Shown here: piece by piece, positions 17,598 to 25,115 of the stretch
How positions within the stretch are numbered: position 1 is the stretch's first letter
Layout: the number at the start of each line of letters is the position of its first letter
Program-made: the position numbers and the translations under genes
Notes under the pieces: model-generated
Database searches by the model: none
Told to the model about the DNA's origin: nothing
What the model saw: only the letters and a program-made list of their open reading frames with translations
NCBI RefSeq assembly: GCF_042648405.1
Contig: NZ_JBHRXV010000003.1
Span: forward strand, 248,001-312,000
Direction: 5' to 3'
Origin: Sphingoaurantiacus capsulatus
GTDB taxonomy: Bacteria > Pseudomonadota > Alphaproteobacteria > Sphingomonadales > Sphingomonadaceae
DNA length: 64,000 nucleotides

Positions 17598-17619
17598 ACG
17601 GCCGCCTTCGGGCGGCCGT
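17598..17619. terminator. Hairpin between convergent rpmG and divK
   Basis: ACGGCCGCC TTCG GGCGGCCGT is a perfect 9-bp stem with a stable TTCG loop. It lies between two convergent genes and could end transcription from both sides; the T tract is weak on either strand. Confidence 0.7.
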
Positions 17620-17637
17620 TCGCGTTTCTGCCGTCTT

Positions 17638-18000
17638 CTAGACGAACTGCCGGATGGTCTCGATAAAGCGGACGACCGATATCGGCTTGGCGATATAGGC
17701 GTCGCAGCCGCCCTGCCGGATTCGCTCCTCGTCGCCCTTCAGCGCGAAGGCGGTAACCGCGATTACCGGAATCGACGCCAGCGCCGGCTCGTTCTTGAGG
17801 CTGCGGGTGATGTCGAGCCCCGACACCTCGGGCAGCTGGATGTCCATCAGGATCAGGTCCGGCCGCCGCTCGCGCACCAGTTCGACGACGCCCTTGCCGT
17901 CGCGCGTCGGGATCGTCGCATAGCCGTGCGCCTCGAGGAGGTCGCAGAAGAGCTTCATGTTGAGGTCATTGTCCTCGACGACGAGAATCGTCTTCGTCAT
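17638..18000 (-). CDS. divK: Single-domain response regulator DivK
   Basis: A 120-residue receiver-only protein very close to Caulobacter DivK: acidic pocket residues in VVEDND, phospho-acceptor Asp53 in LMDIQLPEVSGLD, Thr83 and Lys105 (AKPIS). The long shared stretches AVTAFALKGDEERIRQGGCDAYIAKPISVV identify the family. DivK is phosphorylated by cell-cycle kinases and feeds into CtrA control of polarity and division in alphaproteobacteria. No output domain is present. It stands alone, divergent from the DUF3572 gene. Confidence 0.93.
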   Translation of the reverse strand: MTKTILVVEDNDLNMKLFCDLLEAHGYATIPTRDGKGVVELVRERRPDLILMDIQLPEVSGLDITRSLKNEPALASIPVIAVTAFALKGDEERIRQGGCDAYIAKPISVVRFIETIRQFV

Positions 18001-18114
18001 GATCGCGCAACATCCTCTGCTCTACGTAACAACGCGGAATAGCCGCCGGCGCGGGGCTGGCGGCTTCCCTCGGGCCGGATTAGACCTTCATTCGGCATGG
18101 GAGGCTACGGGAAA

Positions 18115-18378
18115 ATGAAAAGCGCGCGGCTCGACGCCGAAACGCTGGCCCTGCGCGCGCTCGCCTGGATCGTCGGCGACCCGTCGATGGGGCCGCGGCT
18201 GCTGGCGCTGACCGGCCTCGACGTGCCGACCCTGCGCACCCGCGCCGCCGACCCGGACGTGCTCGGCGCGACGCTCGCCTTCCTCGAAGGACATGAGGCG
18301 AGCCTGCTCGCCGCCGCCGAGGCGCTCGACGTGCGCCCGCAGGAACTGGTCGCCGCCCGGGCCGCACTCGGCGCATGA
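18115..18378 (+). CDS. DUF3572 family protein
   Basis: An 87-residue acidic, largely helical protein (ETLALRALAWIVGDPSMGPRLLALTGLDVPTLRTRAADPDVLGATLAFLEGHEASLLAAAEALD), matching the small alphaproteobacterial family DUF3572 often found near divK. I chose the second ATG because a GGGAGG ribosome binding site lies about 10 nt before it; the first ATG at 18097 has none. Function unknown. The end overlaps the HAD-like gene by 4 nt. Confidence 0.8.
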   Translation: MKSARLDAETLALRALAWIVGDPSMGPRLLALTGLDVPTLRTRAADPDVLGATLAFLEGHEASLLAAAEALDVRPQELVAARAALGA

Positions 18379-18989
18379 CCGGCCGTCCACTGGTCATCTG
18401 CGATTGTGACGAGGTGCTGATGCACTTCGCCGCGCCATTCCGCGGTTACTTAAGCGATGTCCACGACATGGAGCTCAACTTCGAAAGCTTCTCGCTGTCG
18501 GGATCGATCCGTCGCCGCGCCTGCGGCAGCGGCATCACCCAGGCCGACGTCGAGCCGCTGCTCGACGGCTTCTTCGAGCAATGGATCGACCGGCAGTATC
18601 CCGCCGCCGGCGCGGTCGAGGCCCTGGCGACGCTGGCGCAGGGCGCCGACATCGTCATCCTGACCAACGTCAAGGACATGGTTCGCACCCGGCGCGGCGC
18701 CGAACTGGCCAAGCATGGCATGCCCTATGAGGTGATCTGTAACCGCGGGCCGAAGGGGCCGCCGGTCGCCGCGCTGATCGCCGAGCGCGCGCCGCGTACG
18801 GTCGTCTTCGTCGACGACCTGCCGCCACACCATGGATCGGTGGCGAAACATGCGCCCGAAGTTCATCGCCTGCACATGGTCGCCGACCCCGAGTTACGCG
18901 CGCTGATCCCCGCCGCCCCTGATGCGCACGCCAGGATCGACGACTGGCCGGCGGCGCTCGATCATATCCGACGCGTTCTGGCCGTCTGA
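18375..18989 (+). CDS. HAD-superfamily hydrolase-like protein
   Basis: A 204-residue protein with HAD-fold features: the N-terminal ICDCDEVL (Asp-x-Asp nucleophile motif I), motif II Thr in IVILTNV, a basic residue near GPKGPP, and the acidic motif VVFVDDLPPHH. The combination suggests a soluble phosphatase or a relative, substrate unknown. It overlaps the DUF3572 gene by 4 nt and so is probably co-expressed with it. Confidence 0.75.
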   Translation: MTGRPLVICDCDEVLMHFAAPFRGYLSDVHDMELNFESFSLSGSIRRRACGSGITQADVEPLLDGFFEQWIDRQYPAAGAVEALATLAQGADIVILTNVKDMVRTRRGAELAKHGMPYEVICNRGPKGPPVAALIAERAPRTVVFVDDLPPHHGSVAKHAPEVHRLHMVADPELRALIPAAPDAHARIDDWPAALDHIRRVLAV

Positions 18990-19068
18990 GCGGCGCCCCG
19001 CCCCAGCCCGCCCCGCTTGCACTTTTTCCCGGCAGGTGCTTTGACGGGGGGCAATTCTCGGAGCGAAC

Positions 19069-19536
19069 ATGAGCATCGAAGAGCGTCTGCGTCAGGCCGG
19101 TATCGAACTTCCGCAGGCCGCCGCTCCGGCGGCTAATTATGTGCCCTTCGTGATGGAGAACGGCCTGCTGCATATCGCCGGCCAGATTCCCTTCCAGAAG
19201 GACGGCAGCCTGCTGAAGGGTCGCCTCGGCGAGAACCAGTCGATCGAGGAAGGCCAGGCCGCCGCGCGCCTCTGCGCGATCAACCTGATGGCACAGATGA
19301 AGGCGGCGCTCGGCTCACTCGATCGCGTCACCCGCATCGTCAAGCTCGGCGTGTTCGTCTCCTCGACGCCCGATTTCACCGACCAGCCCAAGGTGGCGAA
19401 CGGCGCATCCGACCTGATGGTCGAAATCTTCGGCGACGCCGGGCGCCATGCTCGCTCGGCGGTCGGCGTCACCGTGCTGCCGCTCGGCGTGCCGGTCGAA
19501 GTCGACGCCATCGTCGCCTACGCCTCGGCTTTCTGA
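19069..19536 (+). CDS. RidA (YjgF/YER057c/UK114) family protein
   Basis: A 155-residue chorismate-mutase-like trimer protein. Family segments are PFVMENGLLHIAGQIPF, ARLCAINLMAQMKAALGSLDRVTRIVKLGVFVSSTPDFTDQPKVANGASDLMVEIFGDAGRHARSAVGVTVLPLGVPVEVDAIVAY. RidA proteins hydrolyse reactive enamine/imine intermediates released by PLP enzymes. This longer form, with an extended N terminus, is one of several RidA subgroups, and some of these lack the deaminase activity. A CGGAG ribosome binding site precedes the ATG. It lies 4 nt before the phosphodiesterase gene, in an operon. Confidence 0.9.
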   Translation: MSIEERLRQAGIELPQAAAPAANYVPFVMENGLLHIAGQIPFQKDGSLLKGRLGENQSIEEGQAAARLCAINLMAQMKAALGSLDRVTRIVKLGVFVSSTPDFTDQPKVANGASDLMVEIFGDAGRHARSAVGVTVLPLGVPVEVDAIVAYASAF

Positions 19537-19540
19537 GCCT

Positions 19541-20317
19541 ATGTTCTGGCCGAAGCTCGATATTGAGAAGTCGGCGCTGAGCTTCCTGACGCGTCAGCCG
19601 TACGCGCACCGCGGGCTGCATGACGAAGCCGCCGGCATTCCCGAGAACAGTCTCGCCGCCTTCGATCGCGCGATCGAGCGCGGCTATGGCCTCGAACTCG
19701 ACGTGCGAATGACGCGCGACGGCGACGTCATCGTCTTTCACGACCCCAATCTTGACCGCATGACCGATGGTCGCGGCCAGATCGCGTTGATGTCGTGGCA
19801 GCAGCTGAAGGGCTTCAAGCTCAAGAACAGCGACGAGACGCTGAAGACCTTGCACGACATCCTGCTGCATGTGCGCGGCCGGGTGCCGGTGCTGATCGAG
19901 GTCAAGGCGACCGAAAACAAATTCCTGCCCGCCTGCTTCGCGGTGCGCCGCGCGCTTGAGGGCTATCGCGGCGCCGCCGCCGTCATGTCCTTCCACCCCG
20001 GCGTCTCCGCCTGGTTCGCGCTGCACGCGCCGAAGGTGGTGCGTGGGCTGGTGATGACCGAAACCGATGGCCGCGCCTTCTCCAAATACAACATCCGCAA
20101 GCGCATCCGGCGGCAGCTGCTCGTCTCCAAGGCGAAGCCGCATTTCATCGCCTATGACATCCGCCGCCTGCCCTCGCCGTTTATCGCCGCTGCCCGCGAG
20201 CGCGGCATGAAGATCCTGGCGTGGACGGTGCGCGGCGACGCAGCGCATGCGGTTGCCGCCAAGGCGGCCGACCAGGTGATCTTCGAAGGCGAGCTGCCGG
20301 CCGGCAAGGCCGCCTGA
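19541..20317 (+). CDS. Glycerophosphodiester phosphodiesterase
   Basis: A 258-residue TIM-barrel enzyme that releases glycerol 3-phosphate from deacylated phospholipids. Catalytic/metal motifs are AHRG (His23, Arg24), PENSLAAF, ELDVRMTRDGDVIVFHDPNLDRMT and IEVKA. The start MFWPKLDIEKSAL follows the RidA stop by 4 nt; upstream in-frame codons lie inside ridA. No signal peptide, so it is likely cytoplasmic (UgpQ-like). Confidence 0.92.
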   Translation: MFWPKLDIEKSALSFLTRQPYAHRGLHDEAAGIPENSLAAFDRAIERGYGLELDVRMTRDGDVIVFHDPNLDRMTDGRGQIALMSWQQLKGFKLKNSDETLKTLHDILLHVRGRVPVLIEVKATENKFLPACFAVRRALEGYRGAAAVMSFHPGVSAWFALHAPKVVRGLVMTETDGRAFSKYNIRKRIRRQLLVSKAKPHFIAYDIRRLPSPFIAAARERGMKILAWTVRGDAAHAVAAKAADQVIFEGELPAGKAA

Positions 20318-20327
20318 GCATCCTGCC

Positions 20328-21455
20328 ATGGACGCCGCGCGCCTGATCACCAGCGCGACCGAAATCGACCCCGCCGACTGGGATGCCTGCGCCGGCAGCG
20401 GCAATCCATTCATCAGCCACGCCTTCATCAGCGCGCTCGAGGAATCGGGCAGCGCCGTCGCCGAGGCCGGCTGGGGACCGGCGCATCTGCTGGTCGACGA
20501 CGACGATGGCCGACCCGCCGGCATCCTCCCCGGCTGGTTCAAGTCGCACAGCCAGGGCGAATATGTGTTCGACCATGGCTGGGCCGACGCTTTCGAGCGC
20601 GCCGGCGGGCGCTATTACCCGAAGCTGCAGATCGCCGTGCCGTTCACGCCGGTGCCCGGCCCGCGGCTGCTGGCCCGCGATCCGCGGGCGGTGCCGGCGC
20701 TGATCGGTGCCGCCGAAGCGGCGGTCGCGCAATTCGGCCTGTCGTCGGCACATGCTACCTTCCTGACGCCCGAGGACGTGGTGGCGTTCGAGGCGGCGGG
20801 GTGGATGATCCGCACCGGCCAGCAATTCCACTGGACCAATCGCGGCTACGTCGATTTCGACGCCTTCCTCGCCGACCTCGCCTCGCGCAAACGCAAGGCG
20901 ATCCGTCGTGAGCGCACGGCGGCGCTGGAGGGCATCGAGGTCGAACATGTCAGCGGCGCGGCACTGACCGAGGGGCATTGGGATGCCTTCTGGGGCTTCT
21001 ATCAGGACACCGGCTCGCGGAAGTGGGGCCGCCCCTATCTGACGCGCCGCTTCTTCAGCCTGCTGTCGGAGCGGATGGCCGACCGGGTGCTGCTCATCCT
21101 CGCGAAACAGGACGGCCGCTACATCGCCGGCGCACTCAACCTGATCGGCGACGATGCGCTCTACGGCCGCTATTGGGGCTGCGTGGAGGACCGGCCCTTC
21201 CTGCACTTCGAGCTCTGCTATTATCAGGCGATCGACGCAGCGATTGCGCGGGGCCTGCAGCGTGTCGAGGCCGGTGCGCAGGGCGAGCACAAGCTGGCGC
21301 GCGGCTATCTGCCGACCCCGACCTGGTCGGCCCACTACATCGCTCATCCGGGCCTGCGCCGCGCCGTCGGCGACTTTCTGGAGGCCGAGCGCAATGCGGT
21401 CGCGCAGGAAATCGAGCTGCTCGGCGAGTATGCGCCGTTCAAGCGCGAGGGTTAG
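20328..21455 (+). CDS. FemAB-like / GNAT-fold acyltransferase (DUF482)
   Basis: A 375-residue protein with the DUF482/FemAB_like layout: SGNPFISHAFISALEESGS near the N terminus, YYPKLQIAVPFTPVPGPRLL, and a second acyltransferase-like half with RKRKAIRRERTAALEG, GSRKWGRPYLTRRFF, GALNLIGDDALYGRYWGCVEDRPFLHFELCYYQAIDAAIARGLQRVEAGAQGEHKLARGYLPTPTWSAHYI. FemAB-type proteins add aminoacyl groups to peptidoglycan or related acceptors, but the substrate of this subfamily is not established. It lies 10 nt after the phosphodiesterase gene. The next unit begins with the sigma54-type promoter about 120 nt downstream. Confidence 0.85.
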   Translation: MDAARLITSATEIDPADWDACAGSGNPFISHAFISALEESGSAVAEAGWGPAHLLVDDDDGRPAGILPGWFKSHSQGEYVFDHGWADAFERAGGRYYPKLQIAVPFTPVPGPRLLARDPRAVPALIGAAEAAVAQFGLSSAHATFLTPEDVVAFEAAGWMIRTGQQFHWTNRGYVDFDAFLADLASRKRKAIRRERTAALEGIEVEHVSGAALTEGHWDAFWGFYQDTGSRKWGRPYLTRRFFSLLSERMADRVLLILAKQDGRYIAGALNLIGDDALYGRYWGCVEDRPFLHFELCYYQAIDAAIARGLQRVEAGAQGEHKLARGYLPTPTWSAHYIAHPGLRRAVGDFLEAERNAVAQEIELLGEYAPFKREG

Positions 21456-21471
21456 CACCGCCTCCGAAACG

Positions 21472-21498
21472 ATTGGCGGATTTCGCCAATGATTGGCG
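21472..21498. promoter_or_regulatory. Inverted repeat plus third half-site, candidate enhancer for the 21.6 kb promoter
   Basis: ATTGGCG (21472-21478), a 5-nt spacer, CGCCAAT (21484-21490), then one base and another ATTGGCG (21492-21498). The arms are perfect. The centre is about 120 nt upstream of the predicted sigma54 start site, a normal distance for a bacterial enhancer-binding protein. The repeat does not resemble the TGTCCG repeat at 48.6 kb, so a different activator is likely. Confidence 0.65.
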
Positions 21499-21575
21499 CT
21501 CCTCCAAATTCACCCACAACCGTGATTGCGGATCAAATATTTGATAATGAACGATCTTATACTCAATATCGCAAA

Positions 21576-21592
21576 CTGGCACGCGGGTTGCT
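21576..21592 (+). promoter_or_regulatory. Consensus sigma54 (-24/-12) promoter
   Basis: CTGGCACGCGGGTTGCT matches every defined position of the sigma54 consensus TGGCACG-N4-TTGCW with exact spacing. The expected start is near 21603, and the transcript would open with a 7-bp hairpin (TCGGTGG / CCACCGA, 21605-21624). It is followed by the 34-aa peptide gene and the ABC transporter genes. Confidence 0.88.
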
Positions 21593-21641
21593 CTAGGGAG
21601 GGCATCGGTGGAATTTCCCACCGACACCAAGGAGACCCACG

Positions 21642-21746
21642 ATGCTTTTCTCTTCGAGCCTTCACCGCCTGATGGTTAGCAGCCTCGCCGCCACCATCGT
21701 CACCGTGATCCTGACGGCCGCCGCCGCCGGCCCGGCCGTCATCTGA
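21642..21746 (+). CDS. 34-residue hydrophobic peptide leading a sigma54-driven ABC operon
   Basis: A short gene with a strong AAGGAGA ribosome binding site 7 nt before its ATG. It encodes a peptide starting MLFSSSLHRL, then one hydrophobic segment (about residues 11-29, rich in Ala, Val, Ile, Leu) and ending GPAVI. It looks like a signal-peptide-like or single-pass membrane peptide with no mature domain. It is the first reading frame after the sigma54-type promoter, and the ABC ATPase gene begins 46 nt later. A similar-sized peptide ending in LPAV occupies the same place at 48.4 kb. Function unknown; it could be a structural membrane microprotein, an exported signal or a translated leader. 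Confidence 0.75.
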   Translation: MLFSSSLHRLMVSSLAATIVTVILTAAAAGPAVI

Positions 21747-21792
21747 GCCCGTACCCGTAGCTTCGCGTAGTTTTACACAGGAGGGGGTGCCG

Positions 21793-22428
21793 GTGCTGGA
21801 GCTTGAAGGCGTCACGAAACGCTATGGCCGCAAGGTCGTGCTCGACGGCATCTCGGCGACCTTCCCGACCGGGCTGACCTTGCTGGTCGGCCCCAGCGGC
21901 GCGGGAAAGTCGACGTTGCTCCGGCTGCTGGCGACGGCGGAAAAGCCGAACCGCGGCCGGATGAGCTGGGCGGGTGAACCGCTTCCCAAGGCCCGCACGA
22001 TGCTGCGCCGCACCCTCGGCTATGCGCCGCAGGCGGTCGACCTGCCCGACGACCTGACGGCGCGCGAATTCGCGCTGCACATGGCGTCGCTGAAAGGTCT
22101 CGACCTTGCCGCCGCCGACCGCCAGTTCCTCGCCATCACCGATGCGATCGGCCTCCATGCCGATGCCAACAGCCGCATTGCGACTTTTTCCGGTGGCATG
22201 CGCCGCCGCCTGATCTTCGCGCAGGCGCTGCTCGGCGCGCCGCGCCTGCTGGCGCTCGACGAACCGACCGCCGAGCTGGACTCCGAAACCGCGCGCCGCG
22301 TCGGCGCGCTGATCGTCGAGGCCGCACGCACCGCCACCGTGGTGATGACCACCCACCTCGCCGACGAACTCGCCCCGCTGGCGGTCGCCACCCTGCGCGT
22401 CGACGGCGGGCAGGTGGCGACGGCATGA
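21793..22428 (+). CDS. ABC transporter ATP-binding protein
   Basis: About 211 residues with all ATPase motifs: Walker A GPSGAGKST, the Q-loop region YAPQAVDLP, the signature FSGGMRRR, Walker B LLALDEPTAELD and the H-loop MTTHLAD. There are two in-frame GTG codons; I prefer 21793 because it lies 8 nt after AGGAGG, whereas the one at 21787 is only 2 nt away. The end overlaps the permease by 4 nt. The C-terminal half is short, typical of small exporter ATPases of the ABC-2/CcmA type. Confidence 0.92.
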   Translation: MLELEGVTKRYGRKVVLDGISATFPTGLTLLVGPSGAGKSTLLRLLATAEKPNRGRMSWAGEPLPKARTMLRRTLGYAPQAVDLPDDLTAREFALHMASLKGLDLAAADRQFLAITDAIGLHADANSRIATFSGGMRRRLIFAQALLGAPRLLALDEPTAELDSETARRVGALIVEAARTATVVMTTHLADELAPLAVATLRVDGGQVATA

Positions 22429-23816
22429 GCGCGGTCGTGATCGCGCGCTCGTCCTTCACCACCTCGCTGCTCCGCTATTCGCGCAGCTGGGGGCTGTGGC
22501 TGTTATTGCTCGTGTCGCTGGTCGGCACCCGCTTCTGGGTGCCGCGCGACGACGGCTCGACGATCATCATCGCGGTGGCCAACAAGATTCCGGTGATGAC
22601 CTCGGCGATGCTCGGCGTGTCGCTCGGCATCGTCGTGTCCACCTTGCTGCTGCCGATCGGCTACATCTACCTGCGGTCGAACACCACGCGCCGCCAGCCG
22701 TGGCAGATCGAGGAGGTTGCCGCCGGCTCGCGGGTCGCCATCGCGCTCGGGCGCTTCGGCGCCGATGTGGCGATGCTGTTCACCGTGCTCGGCGTGCTGA
22801 CCGTTGCCGGCTGGTTCCTTGCCTGGCTGCTCGTTCCCGCGGCCGAGTTGAACGTCGCCCATGTCGCGCTGGCGCTCTGGCTGATCGCCGGGCCGGCGGT
22901 GATGGGCCTTGCCGCCATCCGCATCCTGTTCGACGCACTGCCGCCACTGCGAACCGCGCTCGGTGACTTCTTCTACTTTATGATCTGGATGGCCTCCCTC
23001 GTCGCGCCGAGCGTCAGCGCCAAGGATCCGCCGAGCTTTGCCGCCAACATGGCCGACTTCGGCGGCTTCGTGCGGCCGCTGGTGTTCGATGCGCCGAATG
23101 GCGACGGCGGCTTCCAGATCGGTGGCGGGCCGGTCGAGGCAGGTCGCATTCCGCTCGACGTGATGGCAGGGCTGATGTCGCCCGGCTACGTCGACTCGCG
23201 CTTCGCCTGGGCCGGCATCGCCATCCTCGTCGCGGCGTTCGCGGGGCTGGTCTATCGCCCACACCGCCCGCGTCGCCCCTCGATAAAGGCCGGGCGCCTT
23301 ACGCGCTGGCTCGCCCCCGGCGCCCCGCCCGCCGCCGATCCGGCCGCGCCTGCCGCACCGCAGAGCGCCTTTGCGCCACTGAATCTGATTATCGCCGAGT
23401 TCCAGTTGATCGGCCGCGGCCGGCTGTTCCCGCTGCTGGCGATTGCCGTGGCCGCGGCCGGCTATCTCACCGATTTCCGCCACGCCGCCAGCCCGGCGAT
23501 GCTGTTGCTGCTGATGTTCGGGCTGACCGCGCACGCCGGCCGCAGCGAGGCGCGCGGCCTGCGGCTGCTCGGCGGCACCGCCGCGTTGCCGCCGATGGCG
23601 CGCCGTGCGGCCTTCGTGGCGGCGGGCATCCTGTGGTCGCTGCTGATGGCGCTGCCCGCCATCGTTGCCGGGCCGGTCGGCGAGCAGGCGCTGCTGGCGC
23701 TAATGACCGGCGCGGCCGCGGCTGTGGCCTCCTCGGCGCTGGCCGCGCTCAGCGGGTCGGCGTTCGCCCCCCGCGTCGTGCTGCTGATCGCCTGGTACGC
23801 CTACCTATCGGCTTAG
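22425..23816 (+). CDS. ABC transporter permease, ABC-2-like integral membrane protein
   Basis: A 463-residue membrane protein with about ten hydrophobic segments (for example LWLLLLVSLVGTRFWV, AMLGVSLGIVVSTLLLPIGYIYL, VAMLFTVLGVLTVAGWFLAWLLV, LFPLLAIAVAAAGYL, AAFVAAGILWSLLMALPAIVAG). A soluble loop of about 70 residues after the sixth segment (MADFGGFVRPLVFDAPNGDGG) is probably periplasmic. No named family is evident beyond ABC-2-like permease. It is coupled to the ATPase gene by a 4-nt overlap and ends with a 4-nt overlap with the convergent Sel1-like gene. Substrate unknown. Confidence 0.85.
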   Translation: MSAVVIARSSFTTSLLRYSRSWGLWLLLLVSLVGTRFWVPRDDGSTIIIAVANKIPVMTSAMLGVSLGIVVSTLLLPIGYIYLRSNTTRRQPWQIEEVAAGSRVAIALGRFGADVAMLFTVLGVLTVAGWFLAWLLVPAAELNVAHVALALWLIAGPAVMGLAAIRILFDALPPLRTALGDFFYFMIWMASLVAPSVSAKDPPSFAANMADFGGFVRPLVFDAPNGDGGFQIGGGPVEAGRIPLDVMAGLMSPGYVDSRFAWAGIAILVAAFAGLVYRPHRPRRPSIKAGRLTRWLAPGAPPAADPAAPAAPQSAFAPLNLIIAEFQLIGRGRLFPLLAIAVAAAGYLTDFRHAASPAMLLLLMFGLTAHAGRSEARGLRLLGGTAALPPMARRAAFVAAGILWSLLMALPAIVAGPVGEQALLALMTGAAAAVASSALAALSGSAFAPRVVLLIAWYAYLSA

Positions 23817-24109
23817 GCGGCGAGCGCAACACCATCGGCGAGCCAGGCGCGGGCCTGACGCTGCGCCTCGGAAATCTCCCAGGCCGACATTTCGGCGGCC
23901 ACTTCGGCGCGGTCTTCCTGCGCGCGGCGGTCGCCGGACAGCGCGGCAAGGTTGAACCATTTATGCGCTTCGATCAGGTCGATCTCGACACCGTGGCGGC
24001 CGACCGAATAGTCGACACCCAGTTCATAATAGTTCGCGGCGCGGCCGATGCCGGCGTTGGCGAGGCGCTCGGCGACGATGCGGCGCTGCATCGCTTCACT
24101 GTGACCCAT
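23813..24109 (-). CDS. Small Sel1/TPR-like repeat protein
   Basis: A 98-residue protein with one Sel1-like (SLR) unit: YYELGVDYSVGRHGVEIDLIEAHKWFNLAALSGDRRAQEDRAEVAAEMS, with the characteristic AHKWFNLAA motif. Such short single-repeat proteins occur widely in sphingomonads and probably act as protein-binding adaptors. No signal peptide. It is convergent with and overlaps the ABC permease by 4 nt. Upstream of it there are two copies of TAGGTTAACG (24167-24176 and 24186-24195), the first before and the second inside the panC end. Confidence 0.8.
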   Translation of the reverse strand: MGHSEAMQRRIVAERLANAGIGRAANYYELGVDYSVGRHGVEIDLIEAHKWFNLAALSGDRRAQEDRAEVAAEMSAWEISEAQRQARAWLADGVALAA

Positions 24110-24176
24110 AACTCAACTCCTCAAATCGGCCTTCGTGACTCTGAACGGCCGCTGAGGAGCAGTTTTTAGGTTAACG

Positions 24177-25031
24177 TCATAAAGATAGGTTAACGGCGAT
24201 ATTATCGATCAGCCGCGTAGCGCCCATCCGCGCCGCCGCCAGCAGTCGCGCTGGCCGATCGAGTTTTTCAATGATTTCCAGCGTATTGGCATCGCGCAAC
24301 TCGACATAATCGACCGCCCCGAAACCCGCCGCAAGCAGCCGCTGGACGGTGCCTGCTAGTGTAGATTCCACATCGCCTCCGCCGACGATTTCCGCTGCTG
24401 CTGCCGCCATCGCACGCGGCAACTCGACCGCGCGGGCACGTTCGTCGGCGGAGAGATAGGCGTTGCGCGACGACAGCGCGAGGCCGTCGCTTTCACGGAT
24501 GGTGGGATGGCCGACGATCTCGGTCGGGATGTCGAGGTCGCGGGCGAGGCGGCGGATGGTAAGGAGCTGCTGGTAATCCTTCTCGCCGAAGATCGCGACG
24601 TCGGCCTGCGCCTGATTGAGCAGCTTGCTCACCACCGTGGCGACGCCGTCGAAATGACCGGGCCGCGCGGCGCCATCGAGATCGTCGGTGACACCCGACA
24701 CGCTGACGTTGGTGGCAAAACCCGCCGGATACATCTCGGCGACACCCGGCGCGAACAGCAAGCTACAGCCCTGTCCATCGAGCGCTTGGGCATCGGCGGC
24801 TTCCTGCCGCGGATAGCGATCGAGGTCCTCCGCCGGGCCGAACTGTTTGGGATTGACGAAGATCGTCGCGATCACCCGGTCGGCACGGCGCAGCCCTTCG
24901 GCGACCAGCGCCAGATGCCCGGCATGCAGCGCGCCCATCGTCGGCACGAGCGCCACGTTCAGTCCGTCGCGGCGCCAGCCGGCAACGGTGGCGCGCAGCT
25001 CGGCGACGGTACGGACGATCGGCATCTTCAT
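24177..25031 (-). CDS. panC: Pantothenate synthetase (pantoate--beta-alanine ligase)
   Basis: A 284-residue enzyme that joins pantoate and beta-alanine using ATP. Signature blocks are LVPTMGALHAGHLALV (the HIGH-like site), NPKQFGPAEDLDRYPR, GEKDYQQL and ALSSRNAYLS. The start at 25031 gives MKMPIVRTVAEL; the ATG two codons later is also possible. Sequence further upstream in frame is non-homologous and lies on the other strand of mipZ. It is divergent from mipZ with only 84 nt between the genes. Confidence 0.95.
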   Translation of the reverse strand: MKMPIVRTVAELRATVAGWRRDGLNVALVPTMGALHAGHLALVAEGLRRADRVIATIFVNPKQFGPAEDLDRYPRQEAADAQALDGQGCSLLFAPGVAEMYPAGFATNVSVSGVTDDLDGAARPGHFDGVATVVSKLLNQAQADVAIFGEKDYQQLLTIRRLARDLDIPTEIVGHPTIRESDGLALSSRNAYLSADERARAVELPRAMAAAAAEIVGGGDVESTLAGTVQRLLAAGFGAVDYVELRDANTLEIIEKLDRPARLLAAARMGATRLIDNIAVNLSL

Positions 25032-25115
25032 GGCGGTCGGGCTCTCGATTGACAGGGTGCCTCCCCTGTCGGAAACACGGCCGCGCAAATCAAGCGTTTC
25101 GAGTATCGGGGGGTT

